Notes: a model not told the origin generated them from the sequence alone. Shown: positions 10,388 to 19,594, counted from the stretch's first letter. The stretch is 64,000 nt of DNA from Tsukamurella pulmonis (GCF_900103175.1 NZ_FNLF01000002.1:1364001-1428000); one strand, 5' to 3'. Numbers and translations: made by a program.

Positions 10388-11218
10388 ATGGGGACCCGCA
10401 ACAACGCCGAGCTGGCGCGCTTCCTGCGCACCCGCCGGGAGCAGGTGACCCCGGAGCAGGTGGGGCTGGCGCCCGGTGGTCGGCGACGCACGCCCGGGCT
10501 GCGCCGGGAGGAGGTCGCGGCGCGCGCCAGCGTGGGCACCACCTGGTACACGTGGGTCGAGCAGGGGCGGGACGTCAATCCCAGCCCGGAGGTCCTGTGC
10601 GCCGTCGCCGACGCGCTCCTGCTGGATCCGGGGGAGCGGGACCACGTCCTGCGCCTGGCCGGACATCCGCCCGGCCCCCCGGCCGCGGACACCGTCACGG
10701 ACACCGTCCAACCCGTCCTCGACGCCCTCCTGCCGAATCCCGCCGTGGTGCTCAACGCGCGGGGCGACATGATCCGCTACAACCGCGCCTTCCGCTTCCT
10801 CATCACCGACGTCGAGGAGTTCGCCCCGCAGGACCGGAACTGCCTGTGGCTCGACTTCACCGACGAGCTCTGGCTCGGCGCCTACGTCGCGGACCGGCAG
10901 GAGCTGGAGGCCGTCGTGGCGCGGACCCGGGCGATCTACGCCGACAGCCACGCCGACCCCGCGTGGAAGCCGCTGCTCGACCGGCTGCAGGCGGCGTCGC
11001 CGTTGTTCGCGCAGCTGTGGGGCGCGGGCCTGGTGCTGGACGCCGCGGACTGGGAGAAGACGATCCGCAATCCGCGGGTGGGGGAGCTGCGCCTGCAGGT
11101 GAGCACGTTCAACCTGCGGGACCGGCCCTCGCTGCGGATGCTGACCTACCTCCCGCGCGACGAGGAGACCCGGGAACGCCTCACCCGGCTCGTCCCGCCC
11201 GAGCACCGTCCCGCCTGA
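10388..11218 (+). CDS. Helix-turn-helix regulator with MmyB-like ligand domain
   Basis: The 276-residue protein has an XRE-type helix-turn-helix at residues 8-75 (RTPGLRREEVAARASVGTTW, then EQGRDVNPSPEVL) followed by a MmyB-like PAS-type domain (LLPNPAVVLNARGDMIRYNRAF onward). This architecture is common in actinobacteria and often controls a neighbouring dehydrogenase or transporter. GATACT (10376-10381) lies six bases before the ATG, so a leaderless transcript is likely. The divergent MFS gene is its probable target. MmyB-like domains of this group have been reported to bind fatty acids; whether this one does is not shown. Confidence 0.85.
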   Translation: MGTRNNAELARFLRTRREQVTPEQVGLAPGGRRRTPGLRREEVAARASVGTTWYTWVEQGRDVNPSPEVLCAVADALLLDPGERDHVLRLAGHPPGPPAADTVTDTVQPVLDALLPNPAVVLNARGDMIRYNRAFRFLITDVEEFAPQDRNCLWLDFTDELWLGAYVADRQELEAVVARTRAIYADSHADPAWKPLLDRLQAASPLFAQLWGAGLVLDAADWEKTIRNPRVGELRLQVSTFNLRDRPSLRMLTYLPRDEETRERLTRLVPPEHRPA

Positions 11219-11234
11219 CCCGCGGAGGCCGTGC

Positions 11235-11912
11235 TCAGCGCGCGCCGCGATCGGAGATCATGCCCGTCAGGTGCTCCCGGCTCAGCCGCGCGGCCGCGTC
11301 CGCGTCGCGCCGCTCGATCGCCGCCAGGAGCTCGGCGTGCGAGCGCTGATCGTCGTCGCCGCCGAACTCCCCGGCGCGGGTCCGCAGCATGTCGATCATG
11401 GCGCGGCGCAAGTGCGCGGCGATGCCGTCGAACATCTCCAGCAGAACGGGGTTGTGGGCGGCGGCGAGGACGGCGCGGTGGAAGGCGGTGTCGGTCTCGA
11501 CGTGGCGCACCAGGTCGGCGCGGTGCGCGCCGCGGATCGCGAGCGCGGCGCGGATCGCGTCCAGGTCCTCCTCGGTGCGGCGCCGCGCGGCGAGGGCGGC
11601 GGCCTCCACCTCGACCGCGATCCGCGCCTCGAGCACCGCGTCGATCGCGGCGCCGTCGAGCAGGACGTCGAGGCCGGAAGGTGTGTCGAGCCTGGTCACG
11701 AACACCCCGGCGCCCTGCCGGGTGGTGAGCACGCCGATCCCGGCGAGCCGGCGGATCGCCTCGCGCACCGTCGAGCGCCCGACCTCGAGCTGTGGCGCGA
11801 GGGTGGTCTCGCCGGGCAGCTTGTCGCCGACCGCCCACTCGCCGGACCGGAGGCGGGCGAGCAGGGCGTCGGCGGCCTGGTCGGCGAGCGAGGCGCGGCG
11901 GATCGGGGGCAT
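11235..11912 (-). CDS. GntR/FadR-family transcriptional regulator
   Basis: The 225-residue protein has an N-terminal GntR winged helix (residues 8-70, with GDKLPGETTLAPQLEVGRST and VREAIRRL) and a C-terminal FadR/FCD all-helical effector domain. Asp and His residues in EARIAVEVEAA, DTAFHRAVL and QRSHAELLAAI match the metal-binding positions of FCD domains. The ATG at 11912 has GGGGG close upstream. It is divergent from the leuA leader, and an imperfect palindrome lies in the gap, so it may regulate leucine synthesis or only itself. The effector is unknown. Confidence 0.85.
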   Translation of the reverse strand: MPPIRRASLADQAADALLARLRSGEWAVGDKLPGETTLAPQLEVGRSTVREAIRRLAGIGVLTTRQGAGVFVTRLDTPSGLDVLLDGAAIDAVLEARIAVEVEAAALAARRRTEEDLDAIRAALAIRGAHRADLVRHVETDTAFHRAVLAAAHNPVLLEMFDGIAAHLRRAMIDMLRTRAGEFGGDDDQRSHAELLAAIERRDADAAARLSREHLTGMISDRGAR

Positions 11913-11923
11913 GCGTCGAGAAT

Positions 11924-11946
11924 ACTTCTCAGCTTGTCTGAGGAGT
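11924..11946. promoter_or_regulatory. Imperfect palindrome, candidate GntR operator
   Basis: The arms ACTTCTCAG (11924-11932) and CTGAGGAGT (11938-11946) are complementary at eight of nine positions across a 5-base centre. The site sits 12 bases upstream of the GntR start and just upstream of the -10 box TAGGGT (11952-11957) of the leuA leader transcript, so a bound dimer could affect both directions. Confidence 0.55.
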
Positions 11947-11964
11947 TGTGATAGGGTCGTCCGC

Positions 11965-12015
11965 ATGACGCAGCACCTCCGCCTCCTTCTCCTTCCGCGC
12001 CACGGCGGGGCCTGA
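11965..12015 (+). CDS. leuL: leuA leader peptide
   Basis: This 16-codon frame encodes MTQHLRLLLLPRHGGA, with five Leu in six residues (the codons are CTC and CTT) and then a stop at 12013-12015. The -10 box TAGGGT ends seven bases before its ATG, so the leader is probably translated from a leaderless mRNA. The 3' end of the frame overlaps the first arm of the downstream RNA structure. Such leucine-rich leaders, together with a conserved pseudoknot called the LEU element, have been predicted upstream of leuA in many actinobacteria. Ribosome stalling on scarce leucyl-tRNA is the expected sensor. Confidence 0.8.
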   Translation: MTQHLRLLLLPRHGGA

Positions 12016-12059
12016 TCTCTCGGGCCGGCCTCCCGCCGTGGGGGATTCGCGCCGGCCCG
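12001..12059 (+). promoter_or_regulatory. leuA leader RNA, pseudoknot/alternative hairpins (LEU element-like)
   Basis: Two perfect 9-bp pairings interleave. CACGGCGGG (12001-12009) pairs with CCCGCCGTG (12032-12040), and CGGGCCGGC (12021-12029) pairs with GCCGGCCCG (12051-12059). The order left1-left2-right1-right2 allows an H-type pseudoknot or two exclusive hairpins. There is no U-run, so intrinsic termination is unlikely; control of leuA translation or Rho access is more plausible. The leuA ribosome site GAAGGA lies 13 bases further down. Confidence 0.7.
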
Positions 12060-12084
12060 CAGCAGACTCGACGAAGGAACCGTC

Positions 12085-13836
12085 ATGCCCTTCCCCACGA
12101 TCGACACGCCCCGCGGACCCGTCCCGGACGCCGCGCCCGCCTGGAACCGGCAGCGGGGCTCGCAGATGCCCCACCACCGCTACCGCGACGCCTACGCCCG
12201 CGTCGACGTCCCCCTTGTGGACCGCTCCTGGTCCGCGCGGCGCCTGACCGCGGCGCCGCTGTGGGTCCCCGTCGACCTGCGCGACGGCAACCAGGCCCTG
12301 CCCGAGCCCATGGACCCCGCGCGCAAGCGCCGATTCTTCGAGCTCATGACGGCCATGGGGTACAAGGAGATCGAGGTCGGCTACCCGTCCGCCTCGCAGA
12401 CCGACTACGACTTCGTCCGGCTCATCGCGGAGACCGATATCGCGCCCGACGACGTCACCGTCGTGGTGTTCACCCCGGCGCGCCGCGACCTGATCGAGCG
12501 GACCGTCGAATCCGTGCAAGGCATCCGGAACGACGTCGTCATCCACATGTACACCGCGACCGCGCCCGTCTGGCGCGACGTGGTGCTCGGCCGCGACCGC
12601 GCGGAGCTGCGGGAGCTGATCCTCGACGGCGGCCGCGACCTGCTGGCCGCGGCGGGAGACCTGGACGGCGTGCGGTTCGAGTTCTCGCCCGAGGTGTTCA
12701 ACCTGACCGAACCCGACTACGCGCTCGAGGTGTGCGACGCGGTGACCTCGCTGTGGGACGCGACCGCGGAGCGGCCCGTCATCCTCAACCTGCCCGCCAC
12801 CGTCGAGATCGCCACCCCGAACGTCTACGCCGACCAGATCGAGTACATGCACCGCAACCTCGCCCGGCGCGACGGCGTGATCCTCTCGGTGCACCCGCAC
12901 AACGACCGCGGGACCGGTATCGCCTGCGCGGAGCTGGCGGTGCTCGCCGGGGCGCAGCGCGTGGAGGGCTGCCTCTTCGGCAACGGCGAGCGCACGGGCA
13001 ACGTGGACCTGGCGACGCTGGCGCTCAACGTGTTCGCGCAGGGCATCGACCCGATGGTCGACTTCTCCGACATCGACGAGGTGCGGCGCACCGTCGAGGC
13101 GTGCAACGGGATCGCCGTGCCCGACCGGCACCCGTACGTCGGCGACCTGGTGCACACCGCGTTCAGCGGCACCCACCAGGACGCGATCAAGAAGGGCTTC
13201 GCCGAGCACCGCGCCCGTGCCGCCGACGAGGGGCGCCCGGAGCGGGAGATCGAGTGGCGGGTGCCCTACCTGCCCGTCGATCCCGCCGACATCGGCCGGA
13301 CCTACGACGCCGTCATCCGCGTCAACTCCCAGTCCGGCAAGGGCGGCATGGCGTACCTGTTGGAACGGGACCTCGGGCTGGAACTGCCGCGGCGGCTGCA
13401 GATCGACTTCGCCCGCCACGTCCAGGCCCACGCCGACGAGCACGGTGCGGAGCTGGACGCCGCGGCGCTGTGGGCCGTCTTCGAGGGTGCCTACCGGGCC
13501 GGGACGGGCCGGTTCGAGCTCGTCGACTGCGTCGTCGAGGAGACCGGGGCCGGCAGCCGCGTCACCGTCGGGCTCCGGGTCGACGGTGCGCCGCGCCGCG
13601 CCGTCGTCGACGGCGCCGGCCCGGTCGAGGCGCTCGTCGCGGCCCTGGCCGAGCACGACGCGAAGATCGACGTGCTCGGGCTGCACCAGACCGCGCTCGG
13701 CCACGGCGACGACGCGGAGGCGCTGACCCTCCTCGAGTACCGCCGCGACGGCGAGGTGTCCTGGAGCATGGGCCGCGACCGCTCGGTGCTCGCCGCGACG
13801 GCCGCCGCCGTGATCGGCGCCGCGCAGGCCACATGA
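12085..13836 (+). CDS. leuA: 2-isopropylmalate synthase
   Basis: The 583-residue enzyme condenses 2-oxoisovalerate with acetyl-CoA, the committed step of leucine synthesis. The TIM-barrel motif LRDGNQAL near residue 65 binds the divalent metal, and HPHNDRGTG near 271-279 with the GNGERTGN segment near 299-306 completes the metal and substrate site. The C-terminal about 150 residues form the regulatory domain where leucine feeds back. Length and sequence fit the long actinobacterial LeuA type. The ATG at 12085 follows GAAGGA. Expression is probably controlled by the leucine-rich leader just upstream. Confidence 0.95.
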   Translation: MPFPTIDTPRGPVPDAAPAWNRQRGSQMPHHRYRDAYARVDVPLVDRSWSARRLTAAPLWVPVDLRDGNQALPEPMDPARKRRFFELMTAMGYKEIEVGYPSASQTDYDFVRLIAETDIAPDDVTVVVFTPARRDLIERTVESVQGIRNDVVIHMYTATAPVWRDVVLGRDRAELRELILDGGRDLLAAAGDLDGVRFEFSPEVFNLTEPDYALEVCDAVTSLWDATAERPVILNLPATVEIATPNVYADQIEYMHRNLARRDGVILSVHPHNDRGTGIACAELAVLAGAQRVEGCLFGNGERTGNVDLATLALNVFAQGIDPMVDFSDIDEVRRTVEACNGIAVPDRHPYVGDLVHTAFSGTHQDAIKKGFAEHRARAADEGRPEREIEWRVPYLPVDPADIGRTYDAVIRVNSQSGKGGMAYLLERDLGLELPRRLQIDFARHVQAHADEHGAELDAAALWAVFEGAYRAGTGRFELVDCVVEETGAGSRVTVGLRVDGAPRRAVVDGAGPVEALVAALAEHDAKIDVLGLHQTALGHGDDAEALTLLEYRRDGEVSWSMGRDRSVLAATAAAVIGAAQAT

Positions 13837-13886
13837 CCGGCCGGTAACGTCGCGGGCGGCGCGGGCAACCAATAGGGTCGGTAGGC

Positions 13887-16352
13887 GTGCACGCAGAAGG
13901 AACCTTCACCGTCGAGCCCGTCTACCCCGACTCGCTCGCGCCGCTCGCCGAACTCGCGCTCAACCTGCGCTGGGTCTGGCACGGGCCCACGCAGGACGTC
14001 TTCGCCACCGTCGCGCCCGACGTCTGGGCGGCCACCCGCGATCCGCTCGCCGCACTGCGCGGCGCGGACCAGGCACGGGTCGACACCCTCGGCGCCGACG
14101 GGGAGTTCGTCGCGCTGGTCCGCGCCGTGCACGCCGACCTGAACGACTACCGCACCCGCCCGGCCTGGGCGGACGAGCTGCGCGACGGCGCCAAGGGGAT
14201 CGCCTACTTCTCCATGGAGTTCGGCGTCAGCCAGACGCTGCCGAACTACTCCGGCGGACTGGGCGTGCTGGCCGGCGATCATCTCAAGGCCGCCTCCGAT
14301 CTGGGGCTGCCGCTGATCGCCCTCGGCCTGCTCTACCGGCACGGGTACTTCCAGCAGTCGCTCTCCGCCGACGGTTGGCAGCTCGAGCAGTACCCCGAGC
14401 TGGACCCGGGCCGCCTGCCGCTGCGTCCGGTGACCCTCTCGACCGGGCAGCAGCTGGTGGTCTCGGTGCCGCTCGAGAACCGCGTGCTCAGCGCCGCCGT
14501 GTGGCGCGCCGACGTCGGCCGCATCCCGCTGCTCCTGCTGGACACCGACATCGAGAACAACGATCCCGATCTCCGCGCCGTCACCGACCGGCTGTACGGC
14601 GGCGACGCCGAACACCGCCTGCGCCAGGAGATCCTGCTCGGCATCGGCGGCGTGCGGGCGGCCCGCGCCTTCTGCGACCTCACGGGGCATCCCGGCTTCG
14701 AGGTCTTCCACGCCAACGAGGGCCATGCGGGATTCCTCGGCCTGGAGCGGATCCGGGAGTTGATGGCCACCGACGAACTGACCTACCCGCAGGCGCGGAC
14801 ACTGGCGCGCACCGCCACCGTCTTCACCACCCACACGCCGGTGCCCGCCGGGATCGACCGCTTCCCGGTGGATCTCGTGCGTCGCTACTTCGGCGACGGA
14901 AGCCAGATGTGTTCGCTGCTGCCGACGGTGCCGCTCGACGAGATCATCGCCCTCGGTGCGGAGGCCGACCCCGGCGTCTTCAACATGGCCCACATGGGTT
15001 TCCGGCTCGCGCAGCGCGCGAACGGCGTCTCGCGGCTGCACGGCGCCGTGAGCCGCGAGATGTTCGCCGGGCTGTGGCCGGGCTTCGAGCCCGCCGAGGT
15101 GCCGATCGGCTCGGTCACCAACGGCGTCCACCACGGCACGTGGGCCGATCGAGTCGTCGCCGAGCGCGCGACCGATCCGCTGTCGATGCCCGACGACGCA
15201 CTGTGGCGCCTGCGGACCACGCTGCGGCACCGCCTCGTCGACGAGGTGCGCACGCGCACCCGGGCCGCCTGGATCGAACGGGGCGCCGTCGACGCCGAAC
15301 TCGGGTGGACGGACCGGATGTTCGACCCCGAGGTGCTCACCATCGGCTTCGCGCGCCGCGTCTCCACGTACAAGCGGCTGACGCTGATGCTCCGCGATCC
15401 CGAGCGGCTGCGTGCGCTCCTGCTCGACGACGAGCGCCCCGTACAGGTGGTGATCGCCGGCAAGAGCCACCCCGCCGACGACGAGGGCAAGCGCCTGCTG
15501 CAGCAGCTGCTGCACTTCACCGACGACCGCACCCTCCGACACCGGATCGCCTTCCTGCCCAACTACTCCATCGGCATGGCCGGCTATCTCTACCACGGGT
15601 GCGACGTGTGGCTGAACAACCCGCTGCGGCCGCTGGAGGCCTGTGGCACCTCCGGGATGAAGAGCGCGATGAACGGCGGTCTGAACCTCTCGGTGCTCGA
15701 CGGTTGGTGGGACGAGCTCTACGACGGCAACAACGGCTGGGCCATTCCCTCGGCCGTCGGCGTGGACCCGGGCCGGCGCGACGACATCGAGGCCGACGCC
15801 CTCTACGACCTGCTCGAGCACGAGGTGGTGCCGGCGTTCTACGACCGGCGCGACGGCGGCGATCCACCCGCGCGCTGGCTCGCGAAGGTGCGGCACACCC
15901 TCTCGTCGACCGCACCCGAGGTCTCCGCGGAGCGCATGGTCCGCGAGTACGCCGCCGGCTACTACCGTCCCGCCGCGCGATCGGCCCGCGCGACCCGGCC
16001 CGCCGTCGCGGAGCTGGTGCAGTACATCGACCGCGTGCGCGCCGGGTGGCCGGACGTGAGCGTCGGCCGATCGAGCGCCGCGGTGGTGCCCGAGGGCGTC
16101 GACCTCACCGCCGAGATCGAGCTCGGTGCGCTCGAGGACGGCGACGTGCGGGTGGAGGCCGTGATCGGCGGCGTCGGCGAGGCCGGGGAGATCGTGAGCG
16201 GCCGACCCGTTCGTCTGCACTTCGACGGCGAGCGCTACCGGGCGGTACTGCCCGCCCAGGTGGGGCGCTTCGGCTACGCGGTGCGCGTACTCCCGCAGCA
16301 CCGCCTGCTCTCCGGGCCCGCGGAACTCGGCCTCGTGCGGTACGCGCGATGA
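13887..16352 (+). CDS. glgP: Alpha-glucan (glycogen/maltodextrin) phosphorylase
   Basis: The 821-residue enzyme releases glucose 1-phosphate from alpha-1,4-glucans using pyridoxal phosphate. The PLP lysine is Lys592 in EACGTSGMKSAMNGG. The N-terminal YFSMEFGVSQTLPNYSGGLG segment near residue 107 is typical of the shorter bacterial phosphorylase family. The C-terminal about 100 residues form a beta-rich extension. The GTG at 13887 is nine bases after TAGGGT (13873-13878). It begins an operon with a ROK kinase (ATGA overlap) and an acyltransferase-like gene, suggesting that released sugar is phosphorylated next. Confidence 0.9.
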   Translation: MHAEGTFTVEPVYPDSLAPLAELALNLRWVWHGPTQDVFATVAPDVWAATRDPLAALRGADQARVDTLGADGEFVALVRAVHADLNDYRTRPAWADELRDGAKGIAYFSMEFGVSQTLPNYSGGLGVLAGDHLKAASDLGLPLIALGLLYRHGYFQQSLSADGWQLEQYPELDPGRLPLRPVTLSTGQQLVVSVPLENRVLSAAVWRADVGRIPLLLLDTDIENNDPDLRAVTDRLYGGDAEHRLRQEILLGIGGVRAARAFCDLTGHPGFEVFHANEGHAGFLGLERIRELMATDELTYPQARTLARTATVFTTHTPVPAGIDRFPVDLVRRYFGDGSQMCSLLPTVPLDEIIALGAEADPGVFNMAHMGFRLAQRANGVSRLHGAVSREMFAGLWPGFEPAEVPIGSVTNGVHHGTWADRVVAERATDPLSMPDDALWRLRTTLRHRLVDEVRTRTRAAWIERGAVDAELGWTDRMFDPEVLTIGFARRVSTYKRLTLMLRDPERLRALLLDDERPVQVVIAGKSHPADDEGKRLLQQLLHFTDDRTLRHRIAFLPNYSIGMAGYLYHGCDVWLNNPLRPLEACGTSGMKSAMNGGLNLSVLDGWWDELYDGNNGWAIPSAVGVDPGRRDDIEADALYDLLEHEVVPAFYDRRDGGDPPARWLAKVRHTLSSTAPEVSAERMVREYAAGYYRPAARSARATRPAVAELVQYIDRVRAGWPDVSVGRSSAAVVPEGVDLTAEIELGALEDGDVRVEAVIGGVGEAGEIVSGRPVRLHFDGERYRAVLPAQVGRFGYAVRVLPQHRLLSGPAELGLVRYAR

Positions 16353-17254
16353 CGGTGCTCGCGGTCGACCTCGGCGGCACCAAGGTGGCCGCGGCGCTGG
16401 TGCAGCCGGACGGCACGGTCGTCGAGGCCTCGCGGCACCGCGCCCCGACCGGGCCCGACGCGACCACCGCCGAACTGGAGGTCGCGATCGCCGGTGTCGT
16501 GCGGGACGCCCTCGCCGTCGCGGACGGCCGCGTGCTCGGCGTGGGGCTCGCTGCCGCCGGCCCCGTCGATGAGACGGCGGGCACCACCTCCCCGATCAAC
16601 CTCGAAGCGCTGCACGGATTCCCGTTGCGGGATCTGGTGGCGGACGCCGCCGGCGGGCTGGACGTGGAGTTCCGCCGGGACGGCGTCGCGATCGTCCTCG
16701 GCGAGCACTGGCTCGGTGCCGCGCGCGGCCACGACGACGCCCTCGGCATGGTGGTCTCCACCGGCATCGGCGGCGGCTTCGTCGTGGGTGGGCGCGCGCT
16801 GGTCGGCAACGCCGGGCACATCGGGCAGATCGAGGTGTCGGGATACACCGGCAGCGAATCCCTCGGCCGCACCACGATGCTCGAGTCCGTCGCGTCCGGT
16901 CCGCACACCGTGGAGTGGGCGCGCAGCCAGGGCTTCACGGGGGAGACCGGTGAGGAGCTGGGGGCCGCCTATCGCGCCGGAGACGCCGTCGCGGTGACCG
17001 CGGTGCGGCGGTGCGCCGACGCGGTCGGGCAGGGCATCGGCAGCGCCGTCGCCCTGGTCCCCGTCTCCGTGGTGGTGCTCGGTGGCGGCTTCACCCGCGT
17101 CGCCGACGATTTCGTCGATCAGGTGCAGACGACCGTCGCCGCGCATCCGCTGCCGTACGTGGCGGCCGCCCGGGTGGTGCCCGCGGGCCTGGGCGGCGAT
17201 GCGCCGCTCGTCGGTGCGGCGGCACTGGTCTACCGGCGGGACCGGCTGCCGTGA
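16349..17254 (+). CDS. ROK-family sugar kinase
   Basis: The 301-residue protein has the ROK ATP-binding start VDLGGTKVAAALV at residues 6-18 and a second glycine motif STGIGGGFVVGG near 137-148. The catalytic region NAGHIGQIEV follows near 155-164. The usual ROK zinc cysteines (CxCGxxGCxE) are missing; the corresponding stretch reads GYTGSESLGRT, which is unusual for a glucokinase and closer to some actinobacterial ROK proteins. It overlaps glgP by 4 bases and is overlapped by the next gene. Phosphorylation of glucose or a related sugar released from glycogen is the likely role; the exact sugar is not determinable. Confidence 0.82.
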   Translation: MTVLAVDLGGTKVAAALVQPDGTVVEASRHRAPTGPDATTAELEVAIAGVVRDALAVADGRVLGVGLAAAGPVDETAGTTSPINLEALHGFPLRDLVADAAGGLDVEFRRDGVAIVLGEHWLGAARGHDDALGMVVSTGIGGGFVVGGRALVGNAGHIGQIEVSGYTGSESLGRTTMLESVASGPHTVEWARSQGFTGETGEELGAAYRAGDAVAVTAVRRCADAVGQGIGSAVALVPVSVVVLGGGFTRVADDFVDQVQTTVAAHPLPYVAAARVVPAGLGGDAPLVGAAALVYRRDRLP

Positions 17255-18576
17255 CGGGCGGGTTGCTCGCGCCGCGCGATGCCCGCACGTTCTGGGCGTC
17301 GCGCGTGCTGCCGAGCGACCAGTTCCTGCTCTACTGCTTCGATCACGGCGCCGGACCGGCGCCGTCGGCCGCGGAGGTCGCGGACGTGGTGCTGGCGCGC
17401 GCACCGTCGATCATGGACCTGCGACTGCGGATCGCGCCCGCCCCGGTCGATCTCGAGCATCCCGCGTGGGCTCCGAACGCGGTCGTCGACGTCCGCGAGG
17501 GCATCGCCCGCACCTGGGACGCGATGCCCGCCGCGCTGGCCCGCCTCTTCGCCCGGCAGGTCGACGCCACGGTCTCGCCGTGGCGGCTGCACGTCTTCCC
17601 GCACGTGCACGGGGCGCCGCGGTGCACCGGCCCGGCCACCGTGGTGGTGCTGCAGCTCTCGCACGCCCTCGCCGATGGTCGACGCTCCGCCGAGATCGCC
17701 CGGGAACTGTTCGCCGGGAACGGGGGAGTGATCCCCGTCGTGCGGCCGGCGCCCGGCCCGGTGCGCGCGGCCCGGGGACTGCTCGGGCTGCCCGTCGCGC
17801 TGGCTCGCACGGTCGCCCTCGGCGCGCGGGCCCCACGGGCGCGCGTCGCGATCGACCGGCGCACGGCCGACGGAACACTCCCCGAACCGGTGCCCGGCTG
17901 CCCGCCCACCGCACTCAACGCCGCCCCCGACGAGAGCCGCGACGTGCGGATGCTGGTGCGCGACGGCGCATCCCTGCGCGGGGAGCACACCGTGACGGTG
18001 TCGGCGCTCGCCGCGGTCGCGCTCGCGGTCGAGCGCTATCTCGCGGCCCGCGGAGCGGCGGTGCCGCCGCAGCTGTCGGCGGAGGTGATGGTCGCGCGCG
18101 AGCGGCGGGCCGGCGAGCGCAACGCCTTCGGCAACGTCTCGGTGCCGCTGTACCCGGGGCTGCCCGCCGCGGAGCGCCCCGCCCTCATCGCCGCCGCGCT
18201 CGCCGCGGCGCGCCGCCGCGCCGCGAGCCCGTTGTGGCGCACCGTGGGCGCGGCGGAGGACGCGGCACCGTCGGTCCTGGCGGCGCTCGGGGTACGCTCC
18301 TTCGACCCCGCCGTCGTCCCCGAGCTGATGGCGGGTGCGACCGTGCTCTCCAGCGTGCATCGCGGACCGGCGGACCTGGAGCTGCTCGGCGGGAGATCCG
18401 TTTTCACCGCGGGATTTCCGGCGCTCTCGCCCGCCATGGGGCTCACGCACGGCGTGCACGGCCTCGGCAGTGCGGTCACGGTGTCCGTCACCAGCAGCCG
18501 CACGGCCGTGCCGGACGTCGACGAGTACGCGAGCCTGCTCGCGGCTGCGCTCGAAGAGGTGGGTCAGGTGCGCTGA
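17251..18576 (+). CDS. Wax ester synthase/DGAT-like acyltransferase homologue, degenerate motif
   Basis: The 441-residue protein resembles the WS/DGAT (condensation-fold) family: an N-terminal FWASRVLPSDQF segment, a core VVVLQLSHALADGRR and a C-terminal NAFGNVSVPLYPG segment like the second half of the fold. The catalytic HHxxxDG motif reads SHALADG (Ser137-His138 to Asp142-Gly143), so the first His is replaced while the usual catalytic second His is kept. The GTG start overlaps the kinase stop (GTGA). Coupling to glycogen phosphorylase and a sugar kinase suggests acylation of a carbohydrate or glycolipid, but that is inference. Its end overlaps the convergent LacI gene by 13 bases. Confidence 0.6.
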   Translation: MTGGLLAPRDARTFWASRVLPSDQFLLYCFDHGAGPAPSAAEVADVVLARAPSIMDLRLRIAPAPVDLEHPAWAPNAVVDVREGIARTWDAMPAALARLFARQVDATVSPWRLHVFPHVHGAPRCTGPATVVVLQLSHALADGRRSAEIARELFAGNGGVIPVVRPAPGPVRAARGLLGLPVALARTVALGARAPRARVAIDRRTADGTLPEPVPGCPPTALNAAPDESRDVRMLVRDGASLRGEHTVTVSALAAVALAVERYLAARGAAVPPQLSAEVMVARERRAGERNAFGNVSVPLYPGLPAAERPALIAAALAAARRRAASPLWRTVGAAEDAAPSVLAALGVRSFDPAVVPELMAGATVLSSVHRGPADLELLGGRSVFTAGFPALSPAMGLTHGVHGLGSAVTVSVTSSRTAVPDVDEYASLLAAALEEVGQVR

Positions 18577-19556
18577 GGCGCGGGCCCGGTGGTGTCGCCG
18601 AGGACGAGCTCGACGTCCATCGCCCGGGTGGGCAGGGGCGCACCGTCGTGCGCGGCGAGCACCGCCTGCGCCGCGAGGCGGCCCATCTCCACGATCGGCT
18701 GCCGAATCGTGGTGAGGGCGCGGTCGAAGCCGTCGATGCGGACGCCGTCGAAGCCCACGACCGAGAGGTCCTCGGGGACGCGCAGCCCCTGCGCCTCCGC
18801 GGCCCGGATCGCGCCGACGGCGAGGAGGTCGGACTGGGCGACGATCGCGGTGGGACGGCTGCTGTGCCGCAGCAATTCCTGCGCGGCGCGGAAGCCCTCG
18901 TCGATGGTGCTGTCGGTGCTGATCGCGACCGGTGACCCCGGGTACGCCGCGAGCGCGGCCTCCGTGCGCGCCCGCTCCACGTCGCCGTGCCGGAGCCGGA
19001 CGATGCCGGCGGTGCGGTGACCGAGCGCCCGGAGGTGGTCGGTGAGCTGCTCGGTGGCGGCGTGGTTCTCGACGCCGACGCTGCCGATGGCGTCGACCTG
19101 GTTGCCCGCAGTGACCACGGGGATGGAGCGCCGCGTCATCGCGGCGCGCAGCTCGGGCAGCGTCGGCGAACAGCCCGCGGCGACCACCCCGTCGACGGGG
19201 AGCGTGCGCAGGCGCTCCTCGGGGACCGAGTCGGGGATGAGCAGGACCGAGGTGGGGCTGGCGGCGAGGGCGGCCGACACTCCGTCGAGGATGCCGATGA
19301 TGACCGGATCGCGGAAGGCGCGCCCGGCCTCGTCGTCGACCTGGACGCCGATGATGTCCGTGCGGCCGCTGCGCAGCGAGCGGGCCCGCGGGTCGGGGCC
19401 CTCGTAGCCGAGCTCCTCGGCCGCGGCGAGGACGCGGGCGCGCGTGGCGTCGCTGATCGGCTTGTCGACGCCGAAGGCGTGCGAGGCCGTGGACAGCGAG
19501 ACGCCCGCCGCCTCGGCGACGTGCACCAGCGTTATCCGGTTTGACCCGCGTGTCAT
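18564..19556 (-). CDS. LacI-family transcriptional regulator
   Basis: The 330-residue repressor has the LacI helix-turn-helix at residues 9-30 (TLVHVAEAAGVSLSTASHAF) with the hinge-helix region after it, and a periplasmic-binding-protein-like effector domain (DIIGVQVDDEAG, SVVGFDGVRIDGF). It diverges from an MFS transporter, with a perfect palindromic operator in the 49-base gap. TAGGCT upstream of the ATG suggests a leaderless transcript. By family habit the effector is a sugar or nucleoside moved by the MFS protein; the identity is open. Confidence 0.9.
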   Translation of the reverse strand: MTRGSNRITLVHVAEAAGVSLSTASHAFGVDKPISDATRARVLAAAEELGYEGPDPRARSLRSGRTDIIGVQVDDEAGRAFRDPVIIGILDGVSAALAASPTSVLLIPDSVPEERLRTLPVDGVVAAGCSPTLPELRAAMTRRSIPVVTAGNQVDAIGSVGVENHAATEQLTDHLRALGHRTAGIVRLRHGDVERARTEAALAAYPGSPVAISTDSTIDEGFRAAQELLRHSSRPTAIVAQSDLLAVGAIRAAEAQGLRVPEDLSVVGFDGVRIDGFDRALTTIRQPIVEMGRLAAQAVLAAHDGAPLPTRAMDVELVLGDTTGPAPQRT

Positions 19557-19580
19557 GGGGACCTAGCCTAGCAACAGCAA

Positions 19581-19594
19581 TCGAAACGTTTCGA
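19581..19594. promoter_or_regulatory. LacI-type operator palindrome
   Basis: TCGAAACGTTTCGA is a perfect 14-bp palindrome with a central CG step, the form most LacI-family repressors recognise. It lies 24 bases upstream of the LacI start and 11 bases upstream of the MFS GTG, so it can serve both genes. Confidence 0.8.
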
